Source: Mobilicoccus massiliensis
GTDB taxonomy: Bacteria > Actinomycetota > Actinomycetes > Actinomycetales > Dermatophilaceae
Length of the DNA stretch: 64,000 nucleotides
Assembly (NCBI RefSeq): GCF_000826525.2
Contig: NZ_LN651330.1
Location: 435,857-499,856, forward strand
Direction of reading: 5' to 3'
Below, one piece after another: positions 44,928 through 53,960 of this stretch. Numbering within the stretch: the stretch's first letter is position 1; the number at the start of each line of letters is the position of its first letter. The translations under genes and the position numbers were made by a program. Under the pieces are notes generated by a model. It saw only the letters and a list, made by a program, of their open reading frames with translations, was not told where the DNA came from and ran no database searches.

Positions 44928-45752
44928 TCAGCGCCCCGAGAGGAGTGGCGCGGCGGCGGGTTGCGTGGGGGCGAGGGTGCCGTTGTCGCGCCACAACTGC
45001 CAGGGCGCGGCGCCGCTCGTGGCGAGCTGTTCGAGCACGGTGCGTTCCTTGACCGTGTCGGCCGGCATCCAGAACCCGTCGTAGGGATAGGCCGCCACCC
45101 GTCCCGCGGCCGAGAGTCGGGTGAGGGTGTCGCCGACGAGGTCGTGGCCGGGCTGCAACTCGTCGAGGATCTCCCGCCGCATGACGAAGTAGCCGCCGTT
45201 CTCGCGGATCGGCAGGTCGGAGACCGAGCTGATGCCGCGCACCGTGTTGCCCCCGTCGACATCGATGATGTGGAAGGCCGATTGTGGTGGCACCGCGAGC
45301 ATCGAGGCGCACGCGTCGCCCGAGGCGAACTCGTCGATCATCGCGTCGAGTGGCGCGTCGGTGAGCACGTCGGCGTAGTTGGCGAGGAACATCTCGTCGT
45401 CGCCGACGTGGTGGGCGACGCGGTGCAGCCGTTCGCCGATCGGGGTGTCGATCCCGGTGTGGGCGAACGTGATCTTCCAGTCGGCCACGTCGGTCTGCAG
45501 GTAGCTCGTGCTGCCGCGGTCGATGACGAAGTCGTTGGAGTACGCCTCGCAGTAGTCGAGGAAGTACCGCGCGATGTGCTTGGCGCCGAATCCCATCGCG
45601 AGGATGAACTCGTGGTGGCCGAAATGGGCGTAGTAGCGCATCACGTGCCAGATGAGGGGCCGGTCGCCGACCATGGCCATGGGCTTGGGGATGTCTTCGG
45701 CGCCCTCGCGCATCCGCATGCCGAAGCCGCCGCAGAAGAGGACGACCTTCAT
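44928..45752 (-). CDS. rfbF: Glucose-1-phosphate cytidylyltransferase
   Basis: 274 residues; makes CDP-glucose from CTP and glucose 1-phosphate. The nucleotidyltransferase signature is VVLFCGGFGMRMRE...IPKPMAMVGDRPLIWHVM, with later ANYADVLTD and GYFVMRREILDEL. It overlaps the preceding methyltransferase by ATGA. The usual partner, CDP-glucose 4,6-dehydratase, is not in the window. The operon content points to a CDP-activated branched or deoxy sugar. Confidence 0.9.
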   Translation of the reverse strand: MKVVLFCGGFGMRMREGAEDIPKPMAMVGDRPLIWHVMRYYAHFGHHEFILAMGFGAKHIARYFLDYCEAYSNDFVIDRGSTSYLQTDVADWKITFAHTGIDTPIGERLHRVAHHVGDDEMFLANYADVLTDAPLDAMIDEFASGDACASMLAVPPQSAFHIIDVDGGNTVRGISSVSDLPIRENGGYFVMRREILDELQPGHDLVGDTLTRLSAAGRVAAYPYDGFWMPADTVKERTVLEQLATSGAAPWQLWRDNGTLAPTQPAAAPLLSGR

Positions 45753-47065
45753 CGCGCAACCTCCTGAATCACTGGCGCGACAGGACTCGTCGCGGCGACC
45801 GCGGTACTGGCTGGATCGACGATGTCGAGGGTGGGAACGGCGAAGACGAGCTTGCCGCCCCAGCTCGACACCGATGGCGCGAGTTGCCGCATGATCTCTT
45901 CCCGGAGGTTCCAGGGCAGCACCAGCACGTAGTCGGGCTGGGCTTCGTCGATGGCCGAGGGCGCCAGCACGGGGATGCGGCTGCCGGGGAGGAACTTGCC
46001 GTGCTTGTGCGGGTTCATGTCGACGGTGAAGGCGAGCAGGTCGCGGCCGATACCGCAGTGGTTGAGCATCGTGTTGCCCTTGCCCGGTGCGCCGTAGCCG
46101 GCGACGGTGAAGCCCTGCTCCTGCGCGTCGAGAAGGAACCGCAGCAGGTCGCGCTTGACCGAGTGCACGGCGGATTCGAATCCCGTGAGTCCCTCGAGGT
46201 CGTGGAGCCCGGCGGCCTTCTCGCGGGCGAGCAGGTCGATGACGGCGGCAGACGGCTCCGAGGCGTGCGCGTCGTGCTGGGCGTAGACGCGGAGCGACCC
46301 GCCGTGGGTGGGCAGCTCCTCGACGTCCGTGACGGCCAGACCGCCGAGGGCGAGGGCCCGGGCGATGGTCTGCAACGTGTAGTACTGGAAGTGCTCGTGG
46401 TAGATCGTGTCGTACTGGCGCAGCTCGATGAGTCTCATGAGGTGCGGCACCTCGATCGTCAACGTGCCGTCCTCGGCCAGCAGTGTCGCGAGTCCGCCGG
46501 TGAAGTCGTCGAGGTCGGGAACGTGCGCGTAGACGTTGTTCGCGACGACGAGATCGGCCCGGCCGTGGCGCTCGACGATGTCGGTCGCGCTTGATCGGCC
46601 GAGGAAGCAGACCTCGGTCTCGATGCCCCTCTCACGCGCCGCGGCGGCGGTGTTGGCGGTGGGCTCGACGCCGAGGCAGCGGAGGCCGGCCTGCGCGACG
46701 TGCTGAAGGAGGTAGCCGTCGTTGCTCGCGACCTCGACGACGAACGAATCCGAGGTCAGGCCGAGACGCTGGCGCATCGATTCGACGTAGCGTCGCGCGT
46801 GCTCGATCCAGGAGGTCGAGAACGACGAGAAGTACGGGTACTCGTCGGTGAAGATCTCATCGGCCGGGAGCACCTCGGGCAGTTGCACGAGCAGACACTC
46901 GGTGCAGACCCGCACGTGCAACGGATAGGCGACCTCGCCCTGCTCCGCCGCCTCAGGGCTGAGGATCGCCTCGCACGGCGGCGCAGACCCCAGATCCACG
47001 AACGTGCGGGTCAACGACGCCCGGCAGACACGACACGATAGTTCGGAACCTGCGTTCACATGCAT
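45749..47065 (-). CDS. Sugar C-methyltransferase (class I SAM-dependent)
   Basis: 438 residues, the usual length of NDP-sugar C-3 methyltransferases (TylC3/NovU type). An N-terminal zinc domain (CRVC and CTEC) is followed by the SAM domain with motif I VVEVASNDGYLLQ, the catalytic-loop motif YDTIYHEHFQYYTL and the C-terminal domain ending GYGAPGKGNTMLNHCGIG. The ATG at 47065 follows AGGGGG. It heads the four-gene minus-strand operon with rfbF, the PIG-L gene and a degenerate paralogue. Confidence 0.9.
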   Translation of the reverse strand: MHVNAGSELSCRVCRASLTRTFVDLGSAPPCEAILSPEAAEQGEVAYPLHVRVCTECLLVQLPEVLPADEIFTDEYPYFSSFSTSWIEHARRYVESMRQRLGLTSDSFVVEVASNDGYLLQHVAQAGLRCLGVEPTANTAAAARERGIETEVCFLGRSSATDIVERHGRADLVVANNVYAHVPDLDDFTGGLATLLAEDGTLTIEVPHLMRLIELRQYDTIYHEHFQYYTLQTIARALALGGLAVTDVEELPTHGGSLRVYAQHDAHASEPSAAVIDLLAREKAAGLHDLEGLTGFESAVHSVKRDLLRFLLDAQEQGFTVAGYGAPGKGNTMLNHCGIGRDLLAFTVDMNPHKHGKFLPGSRIPVLAPSAIDEAQPDYVLVLPWNLREEIMRQLAPSVSSWGGKLVFAVPTLDIVDPASTAVAATSPVAPVIQEVAR

Positions 47066-47233
47066 CCCCCTGTACGGCACCGGTGTCTCGGCCCCTGACC
47101 CTGAGCTCGAGACATCGCCGGGCGAGGCCCGACCCGGTGGGTCACCGACCATGTTAGTCGGACGTCCGAATGTTTGGTCGACGTTGCATCCCTTGGGCCC
47201 CGGATGCACCCTCTGCATGACTAGGGTGCTGTG
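47066..47233. promoter_or_regulatory. Divergent promoter region with palindrome
   Basis: The stretch separates two divergent transcription units. It holds the 12-base palindrome TCGGACGTCCGA at 47158-47169 and a TAGGGT box at 47222-47227. The box ends six bases before the glycosyltransferase ATG, again predicting a leaderless mRNA. Confidence 0.4.
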
Positions 47234-48298
47234 ATGCGGGTCTTCGTCGAACTGTCGCAAGATGTCGACGCCGCGTCCTGGGGGGCGAGGCATGCGGCGG
47301 GGCTCGCCGCCGATTCGACTCCGTACGGGCTCCACCACCTCGAGGACCACGGACATCGGGTGCGGTTCTCCCATGCCCTGGCGGACGGCCCGGTGCGTCG
47401 CGTGTCCGAGATCGCCGCGGGACGGTTGTGGGGTCTGCAGCCGGTCGCCGCCCTCACACGTTCGTGGGAGGGCGCTCGCCGTGGCGCCGAGGTCGTCCTC
47501 TGCATGGACGAGCGCAACGGAGTTCCGGCCGCGTTGATGCCCACCCGCGCCCCCGTCGTCACGGGTATCGCCTGGATGGAGGATCCGGCCGCCATGAGCG
47601 CCGTCCATCGAGCGGTGGCGAAGGTGGCCCTCGATCGGGCCGCCGGCGTGTTCGTGGAATGTGCCGCCATGTTCGAGCCCCTGGTCCACGACTTTCGGGT
47701 GCCTGCGGAGAAGGTCCACTTCGTCACGCTCGGAATCGACGAGCAGCACTTCACGCCTTCTGCGCACGCCGCGGTTCCCGATCGCGTGTTCTCCGTCGGG
47801 GACGACCGCATGCGCGACTACGACACCCTGACCACCGCACTGCGCCGTGTGCATGAACAGCGCCCCGGGACGACCGCCGAGATCGCCACGACCCTCCCGG
47901 TGGAGCTGCCCGCGGAGTGGACGACCATCCACCGTCGCCGCATGGATCACGCCGTCAAGGAGTGCTACCAGCGAGCAACGGTCGTGGCCTTGGCGCTCGC
48001 ACCGACGCGACAGGGGTCGGGCCTCACCGTGATCCTCGAGGCGATGGCTTCGGCGCGGCCGCTCGTGGTGACGGACAACCCCGGGCTGTCCGATTACGTC
48101 GAGCACGGTGTGACCGGTCTGCTCGTACCGGCTCAGGACTCCGGCGCGATGGCCGCGGCGATCGCCGAGTTGCTCGCCGAGCCCGATCGTGCGGCCGCGA
48201 TGGGGCGTGAGGGGCGGCGCCGGGTCGAGGAGCGCTTCACGACCCGGCACATGGCCGCCGACCTCGACAGGGTGATCCGAGCCTGTGTGAGCCGTTGA
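47234..48298 (+). CDS. Glycosyltransferase (GT-B fold, GT4-like)
   Basis: 354 residues. The C-terminal donor-binding half has GSGLTVILEAMASARPLVVTDNPGLSDYVEHGVTGLLVP, with the ExxxxxxxE region of GT4 enzymes, and ends in a DxxRVIRAC helix. The N-terminal half is less conserved. The ATG at 47234 lies just after a TAGGGT box; a GTG three bases earlier is possible. It presumably adds a sugar to the lipid-linked repeat unit. Confidence 0.85.
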   Translation: MRVFVELSQDVDAASWGARHAAGLAADSTPYGLHHLEDHGHRVRFSHALADGPVRRVSEIAAGRLWGLQPVAALTRSWEGARRGAEVVLCMDERNGVPAALMPTRAPVVTGIAWMEDPAAMSAVHRAVAKVALDRAAGVFVECAAMFEPLVHDFRVPAEKVHFVTLGIDEQHFTPSAHAAVPDRVFSVGDDRMRDYDTLTTALRRVHEQRPGTTAEIATTLPVELPAEWTTIHRRRMDHAVKECYQRATVVALALAPTRQGSGLTVILEAMASARPLVVTDNPGLSDYVEHGVTGLLVPAQDSGAMAAAIAELLAEPDRAAAMGREGRRRVEERFTTRHMAADLDRVIRACVSR

Positions 48299-48448
48299 GG
48301 GACAGCAGCACTCGAGGCATGCGGCTTTTTGCGGCGATCAACGCCGACGGGTCGATGTGGTCGTGCGGGATGCGTTAGGTTTCAGTCGCGCCCGCGCGGT
48401 GCCCGCCCGCGGCCAGGACCGTCGTTCGTGCAGAAAGGGGAGCGTGGC

Positions 48449-49627
48449 GTGCCTCACTCCCCCCTTCTCGCGCCTCCGCGGGTAGCCGTCGTCTGTGAGG
48501 GTGACCCGTCGAACCCGGAGGAATGGTCGGGCACCCCGTACGGCCTCGTCGGCGGTCTTCGGGCCGAGGGGATCGACGTGGTCACGATCGCCGGCGCAGC
48601 CAGAGGCCGGGTCGCTCGGGTGGCTCGCGATGTCGTGGCCCTCATGTCCGCGCGCCCGGCCGCGCCCACTGTCGAGGCCGTCAAGGAGTCCCTGCGTCAG
48701 TCGCGACGCGCCGCCCCGTTCACCGCCGAGTTCGGATCCACGGGGACCCTCTACGCCCGCAGCGGCCTGCTCGCCCATCGCGGGGTGGACGCGGTGGTGC
48801 AGATGGGGAGCGCGTACACGATCCGCCACCCGCGCGTGGCGACGTTCGAGGACATGACGGTGCGCCAAGCCGTCGAGCACGACCAGTACCAGTGGGGCGA
48901 GCTCACCGAACGGCAGGTCTCCCGACGCGTCGAACGCCAACGATCGGTCTACCGGCGGGCCACGGCCGTGCTGTCGGCGACACCGTGGGCCGCGGAGTCC
49001 ATGCGGCGCGACTACGGAGTGTCGGCAGCGAAGGTGCGAGCGATCGGCCTGGGCTGCAATCACGAGGCGTCGCCCGACGGCCGGGACTGGTCGGTGCCGC
49101 GATTCCTCTTCGTCGGCAACGACTGGGCCCGCAAGAACGGCGACCTGGTCGTTCGTGCCTTTCGAGTCATCCGCGAAACGGCTCCCGAGGCGACGCTCGA
49201 TCTCGTCGGCGGGCATCCACGCGTCGACGAGCCCGGCGTCACCGGTCATGGCCGGCTACGGCTGTCGGATGCCGCCGAGTCGGCGCGGCTCGATGCTCTC
49301 TTCGGCGCGAGCACGTGCCTGGTCGTTCCGTCACGGTTCGAGGCTGCGGGGATCGTCTATCTCGAGGCGGCCGCCGCCGGCATGGCGACCATCGGCGGCA
49401 GGGCCGGCGGCGCACCGCACCTCATCGGTGGGGGCGGGATGACCGTCGCTCCGACCGATGCAGCCGGGCTCGTCGACGCCATGCGGCGGATGTGCGATCC
49501 GCAGGTCGCGCGCGCCTTCGGTGAGTCGGGGCGAGCCCGTTCGGCCGAGTTCACCTGGCCCGCCGTCGCGAGGCGGGTGCTGACCGCCCTCGGCCTCCGC
49601 TGCGAATCGACACCGGTCACATGGTGA
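48449..49627 (+). CDS. Glycosyltransferase (GT-B fold, GT4-like)
   Basis: 392 residues from a GTG preceded by AAAGGGGAG. The N-terminal half begins APPRVAVVCEGDPSNPEEWSGTPYGLVGGLRAEG, a GT4-type acceptor domain. The C-terminal half has FLFVGNDWARKNGDLVVRAF and VPSRFEAAGIVYLEAAAAGMATIGGRAGGAPHLI. The acceptor and donor sugars are unknown. It follows the preceding glycosyltransferase gene at a distance of 150 bases. Confidence 0.84.
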   Translation: MPHSPLLAPPRVAVVCEGDPSNPEEWSGTPYGLVGGLRAEGIDVVTIAGAARGRVARVARDVVALMSARPAAPTVEAVKESLRQSRRAAPFTAEFGSTGTLYARSGLLAHRGVDAVVQMGSAYTIRHPRVATFEDMTVRQAVEHDQYQWGELTERQVSRRVERQRSVYRRATAVLSATPWAAESMRRDYGVSAAKVRAIGLGCNHEASPDGRDWSVPRFLFVGNDWARKNGDLVVRAFRVIRETAPEATLDLVGGHPRVDEPGVTGHGRLRLSDAAESARLDALFGASTCLVVPSRFEAAGIVYLEAAAAGMATIGGRAGGAPHLIGGGGMTVAPTDAAGLVDAMRRMCDPQVARAFGESGRARSAEFTWPAVARRVLTALGLRCESTPVTW

Positions 49628-49694
49628 TTCGACACGCCGGCTGCGACCGCACCGCCCCTCTGCAACCACCGATCGGCGAGAGGATCGAATCGAC

Positions 49695-51662
49695 ATGACC
49701 AGCTCTGGAGGGCACACCGCCGTCGTGGTCGTGAACTACGGGCCGACCGGTCTGCTCGAGCGCAACCTCGTGCCGTTGGCGGCGGCACGACCGGACGTGC
49801 GGGTCGTCGTCGTCGACAACCGGACGACTGGTGAGAACGCGGACGACGTGGCCCGCATCTGTGCTGCCCACGGGTGGCGGGCGGTGCTGAGCCCGACCAA
49901 CCTCGGTTTCGGCGGCGGGATGAACGCGGGCGTCTCGACCGCGCTCGACGACGGTGCGGGGCGTGTGCTGCTGCTCAACCCGGATGCGGTGGTGGACGAT
50001 TCGGCACTGGCAGCGTTGGAGCGGGCCGTCGAGAACTCGCCGATGACCGCGGTGTCACCGCGGGTCGTCACGACGAGCGGGGCGGTGTGGTTCGCCGGAG
50101 CGGGCCTGGACGTGCGCGACGGAACGATGGTCGGGCCCGAACGGCTCGGGGAGGCGGGGATCGAGCCGTGGCTGAGCGGCGCCTGTCTCATGTTGTCGGC
50201 GACGCTCTGGCGTGCGGTGGGCGGGTTCGACGACAGTTACTTCCTGTACTGGGAGGACGTCGACCTGTCCCGCCGTATTCGCGAGGCGGGCGGTGCGCTG
50301 CGCGTGCTGGAGGACGTGACCGCCGTGCACGACGAGGGATCGACGCACGGCGAGGGCGGTGCCCGGGCCAAGTCGGACCTCTATTACTACTACAACGTGC
50401 GTAACCGGCTTCGATACGCGCAGGCGCACCTCACCCCGGCGGCGCGGCGACGCTGGCAGGCGGGTTCGCTCTTGCAGGCGCGGGAGGTTCTCCTGCGGGG
50501 TGGTCGGCGGCAGTTCGTCCGATCACGCAGCGGACTGTGGGCGGCTCTTGCGGGGGTGCGGGACGGGCTGTCACGTCGGTGGGGGCCGCGAGGGGCGCCC
50601 GGCGTATCCGCGTCGTCCGCCGGAACCGAGGGGCCGCTGCGGGTGCTGATGACGTACATCGAGCCGTTGCCGTTCCACAACCCCTACGTGAAGCTGCACG
50701 ATCGCTCGCTGGAGGAGACCGGCGAGGTGCGTGTCCTGCACTTCACGTGGCGTACGGCGTTGCGCGGCGACTACGACGTCGTTCACTCGCATTGGCCGGA
50801 GGACGTGTTCGCCGCGACGACGCCGCTCAAAGCCGCGGGAAAGCGAGTGGCGGCGGCGGCCTGGCTGGCGGTGCTCGCGGCGAAGCGCATCCCGATCGTG
50901 CGCACGGTTCACAACCTCGCGTTGCCGAGCGGCATGGATCCGGTGAAGAAGGCGCTCATCCTCGCGATGGACCGCATGACGACCTCACGTGTGCTCATCA
51001 GCGCGACCACTCCGACACCGGAGGGGCCCCACTCGACCGTCCTGCACGGGCACTACCGCGACTGGTTCGGTGTGCTGCCCGTCGAGGAGAGCGTGCCCGG
51101 TCGCATCGCCTACTTCGGCATGGTGCGCCGGTACAAGAACGTCGAGGCGCTCGCCTCGGCTTTCGCCGAGACCCGCGACACCCATCCCGAGTGGACGCTG
51201 GAGATCGCCGGCAAGGCGTCGTCGCCCGAGTTGGAGGATGACATCACGCGAATCCTCGACCACGACGTGAGGGCGAGGACGACGTTTCGCTACCTCGACG
51301 ACGAGGAGGTCGTGCGGGTGTGCACGCAGGCCGCTCTCGTCGTGCTGCCCTACAAGGAGATGCACAATTCGGGTTCGCTGCTCACCGCGTTGAGTCTGGG
51401 CCGGCCCGCTCTCGTGCCGCGCAACGAGGCCAACGAGGCAGTCGCCGCCGAGGTCGGGCCCGCGTGGGTGCAGATGTACGAGGGCGAGCTCGACGCCGAC
51501 GATCTGGTGCGAGCGATGGCCGCGGTCGCAGACCTGCCCGGGACCATGCCCGATCTGCGGGGACGTGACTGGGACGTCTCTGCCGCGGGCCACCTCGCGG
51601 CCTATCGGGATGCGCTCTCCCGTCGCCACCGGCGCGTGCCGGGGCGGGCGTACTCGTCGTAG
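49695..51662 (+). CDS. Two-domain glycosyltransferase: GT2 fused to a GT-B enzyme
   Basis: 655 residues. Residues 1-300 are a GT2 (rhamnosyltransferase-like) domain: VVVVNYGPTGLLERNL, NLGFGGGMNAGV, LLLNPDAVVD and YFLYWEDVDLSRR. After a linker, residues 314-655 form a GT-B-type domain: LRVLMTYIEPLPFHNPYVKL, VVHSHWPEDVF, VPGRIAYFGMVRRYKNVEAL and KEMHNSGSLLTALSLGRPALVP. A single chain could add two consecutive sugars. The 3' end overlaps the convergent neighbour by 61 bases. The ATG at 49695 has GAGAGGA some bases upstream. Confidence 0.88.
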   Translation: MTSSGGHTAVVVVNYGPTGLLERNLVPLAAARPDVRVVVVDNRTTGENADDVARICAAHGWRAVLSPTNLGFGGGMNAGVSTALDDGAGRVLLLNPDAVVDDSALAALERAVENSPMTAVSPRVVTTSGAVWFAGAGLDVRDGTMVGPERLGEAGIEPWLSGACLMLSATLWRAVGGFDDSYFLYWEDVDLSRRIREAGGALRVLEDVTAVHDEGSTHGEGGARAKSDLYYYYNVRNRLRYAQAHLTPAARRRWQAGSLLQAREVLLRGGRRQFVRSRSGLWAALAGVRDGLSRRWGPRGAPGVSASSAGTEGPLRVLMTYIEPLPFHNPYVKLHDRSLEETGEVRVLHFTWRTALRGDYDVVHSHWPEDVFAATTPLKAAGKRVAAAAWLAVLAAKRIPIVRTVHNLALPSGMDPVKKALILAMDRMTTSRVLISATTPTPEGPHSTVLHGHYRDWFGVLPVEESVPGRIAYFGMVRRYKNVEALASAFAETRDTHPEWTLEIAGKASSPELEDDITRILDHDVRARTTFRYLDDEEVVRVCTQAALVVLPYKEMHNSGSLLTALSLGRPALVPRNEANEAVAAEVGPAWVQMYEGELDADDLVRAMAAVADLPGTMPDLRGRDWDVSAAGHLAAYRDALSRRHRRVPGRAYSS

Positions 51663-52591
51663 ACCCAGTCCCAGGCGCCGGCGACGATCCCCGCCCCCCG
51701 GGAGGCGCGGTGAACACCGAGGCCGAGACGCCCGTGTGAGCGGCGGGCCGCGGCGTCGACCATGGTTCCCAGACCGGCCACGACGCGGGCGGCTCCGACG
51801 CCCGTCGTGGCGAGACGCCGCGTGAGCGAGTGCGGCGCGCCGCGACCCGCCTCGCGCGAGGTGAGGACGGCCGCCCACGTCAACCCGTTGCCGAGGGAAC
51901 GTGTGGTCACCCACCTGGCGGTCGCGCGGTCGGTGGGCACGGTCTCAGTGACGACGGCGGCCTCGCACCAGCGGATGATCGCGCCGGCGTCGGTCAGGGC
52001 GTGGGTGAAGTAGCTGTCCTCACCACCGCGTGTGCCGATCTGCGGGAACTCTGCACCGACCCGCTCGACGACGCGACGGTCGAGCAGCAGGTTTCCGCTC
52101 GCGGCGTGGCTCATGCGGGCGCCATCCGGCAACGATGGAGCATCGTGGAAGGGGCCGAGACGAATCCAGTCGGCCGTCTGCGTGGTGTAGACGGGGCGTA
52201 CCGGCCCGGCGACGGCGTCCGCGTCGGATGACTTCCAGGCCTTGACGAGCGTGACGAGCCAGTCGGGGGAGGGGGTCTCATCGTCGTCGATGAAGACGAG
52301 GAGGTCCGACGAACGGGACTCCGCGAGAGCGCGGTTGCGCGCCGCCGCGATGCCGGGCGTGCTCTCGTGCACGTAGCGCAGATCGAGAGCCTGCCCGCCC
52401 CCGGTGCCTGCGGATCGCCACCTTTCCACGGTGTCTCGCGCGGAGCCGTCTGGATCGTTGTCGACGACGACCACCGAGGGTCTCCACCCTGCCCTCGCAG
52501 CAGAGTCGAGTTGCGGCACGAGGTCGGTGAGCAGATGAGTGAGGCCGGCGGGCCGCCGGTACGTCAGGACGGCGACGCAGATCGTGGTCAC
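51602..52591 (-). CDS. Family 2 glycosyltransferase
   Basis: 329 residues, GT-A fold: ICVAVLTYRRPAGLTHLL at the N-terminus, VVVVDNDPDGS, ESTPGIAAARNRAL and LLVFIDDDETPSPDWL (the DxD region), and GTRGGEDSYFTHALTDAG (an ED catalytic motif). The C-terminal about 90 residues are basic and may associate with the membrane. It is the only gene on this strand in its neighbourhood, lying between two plus-strand glycosyltransferase genes. Its 3' end overlaps the fused glycosyltransferase. Confidence 0.88.
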   Translation of the reverse strand: MTTICVAVLTYRRPAGLTHLLTDLVPQLDSAARAGWRPSVVVVDNDPDGSARDTVERWRSAGTGGGQALDLRYVHESTPGIAAARNRALAESRSSDLLVFIDDDETPSPDWLVTLVKAWKSSDADAVAGPVRPVYTTQTADWIRLGPFHDAPSLPDGARMSHAASGNLLLDRRVVERVGAEFPQIGTRGGEDSYFTHALTDAGAIIRWCEAAVVTETVPTDRATARWVTTRSLGNGLTWAAVLTSREAGRGAPHSLTRRLATTGVGAARVVAGLGTMVDAAARRSHGRLGLGVHRASRGAGIVAGAWDWVYDEYARPGTRRWRRESASR

Positions 52592-52666
52592 GTACGGCTC
52601 CAGAGGTGATCTGGCGGGTCTGTACGGTGCAGACCAGCATCCCCATGGCTACGGCATGATGAGTCT

Positions 52667-53857
52667 ATGGCAGTGACAGGACGTCGCCTCGCACGGCCAG
52701 GGCGTGAGCGGTCGCGACCGAACGCTCCTCGCACCGCTCTCGTCGTCTCGGGTAGCGCCGAGTTGTACGGCTCGGACCGGGTGCTCGCGGAGGTGGTCAC
52801 GGCACTCGTGGACGCAGGCACGCGCGTGGTCGTGGCTGCCGGGGCGGACGGCCCGTTGCTCACCCGAGCACGTGAATCCGGAGCGCGGACCATGGTCGTC
52901 CCCTCTCCGGTCCTTCGACGCAGTTACCTGTCGCCGGCAGGGCTGGTGAGATTCGGGGCGGTCGCCATTCGGACTCTGCCCCGCATGGTCTCGCTCCTCC
53001 GGCAGGTGCGACCCGCCCTCGTCTACGTCAACACGTCGACGCTCGTGGCCTGGAGCGTGCTGGGGCGCCTTGCCCGCGTCCCCGTCGTCGTACATGTCCA
53101 CGAAGCGGAGGCAGGTAGGGCGGCGGCTTTGCGTCGAGTTCTGGCGACCGCCATGCGTGCGGCCACTTTCATCGTCTGCAACAGCGAGACCTCCCGGCGG
53201 CTCGCAGCATCGGATGCGATCGGACCCCTGCCGCCCTCCACGGTGATCCTCAATCCTGTGCCGCCCCCACGAGTGACCGCCGAAACCCGCCCGCATCTCG
53301 TCGGCCCGGTTCGGCTGATCTACGTGGGGCGGGTATCGGAACGCAAAGGCGTCGACCTCGCGATCGAGGCCGTCGGGAGCCTCGTCGCCGGTGGCCTCGA
53401 CGTGACATTGGACGTCGTGGGGGACGTCTTCCCCGGGTATGAACCCTTCTTCGAACGGATCCGCGCACGATCGACGGCATTGGGCCTGGCCGATCGCGTG
53501 CGGTTTCGCGGTTTCCACGAGGACGTCGGGCCCTTTCTGGCGGCCGCGGACCTCTGCCTCATCCCATCGCGATGGGACGAGTCCTTCGGCAACGTCCTGG
53601 TGGAGGCCGTGTCCGCCGGACGACCGGTCATCGCCGCAGCCCAACAGGGTCTACGTGAAGCCGGGAAGGGCCTGGACTCGGTCACCTACGTGCCCGCCGG
53701 CGACGTGGGGGCCCTCGCCGATGCCGTCCGTGACATCGTCGAACGGTGGGAAGACGCACGCGCAGCCGCGGCCCGGGACTCGAGGATCAGCGTCGAGAGG
53801 CATGAACCCCGTGCCTTCCGGCGCACCCTCTCGCAAGCCCTCTCTGCGCTCTGGTGA
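52667..53857 (+). CDS. Glycosyltransferase family 4
   Basis: 396 residues. The N-terminal GT4 domain has ALVVSGSAELYGSDRVLAEVV and VYVNTSTLVAWSVLGRLARVPVVVHVHEAE. The donor domain has LIYVGRVSERKGVDLAIEAVG, GYEPFFERIRARSTALGLADRVRFRGF and IPSRWDESFGNVLVEAVSAGRPVIAA. It is a clear retaining GT4 enzyme. A CATGAT hexamer ends six bases before the ATG with no Shine-Dalgarno sequence, so it may be another leaderless start. Confidence 0.9.
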   Translation: MAVTGRRLARPGRERSRPNAPRTALVVSGSAELYGSDRVLAEVVTALVDAGTRVVVAAGADGPLLTRARESGARTMVVPSPVLRRSYLSPAGLVRFGAVAIRTLPRMVSLLRQVRPALVYVNTSTLVAWSVLGRLARVPVVVHVHEAEAGRAAALRRVLATAMRAATFIVCNSETSRRLAASDAIGPLPPSTVILNPVPPPRVTAETRPHLVGPVRLIYVGRVSERKGVDLAIEAVGSLVAGGLDVTLDVVGDVFPGYEPFFERIRARSTALGLADRVRFRGFHEDVGPFLAAADLCLIPSRWDESFGNVLVEAVSAGRPVIAAAQQGLREAGKGLDSVTYVPAGDVGALADAVRDIVERWEDARAAAARDSRISVERHEPRAFRRTLSQALSALW

Positions 53858-53960
53858 CGAGGACGGGCGCCTCCGTGACCGTCACATGAGGCACGGCGGT
53901 CCGGGACGTGCGGCAGCCCGGACGTAAGGTGGAGACCGCTGAGCGTGAGGAACAGGTGGA

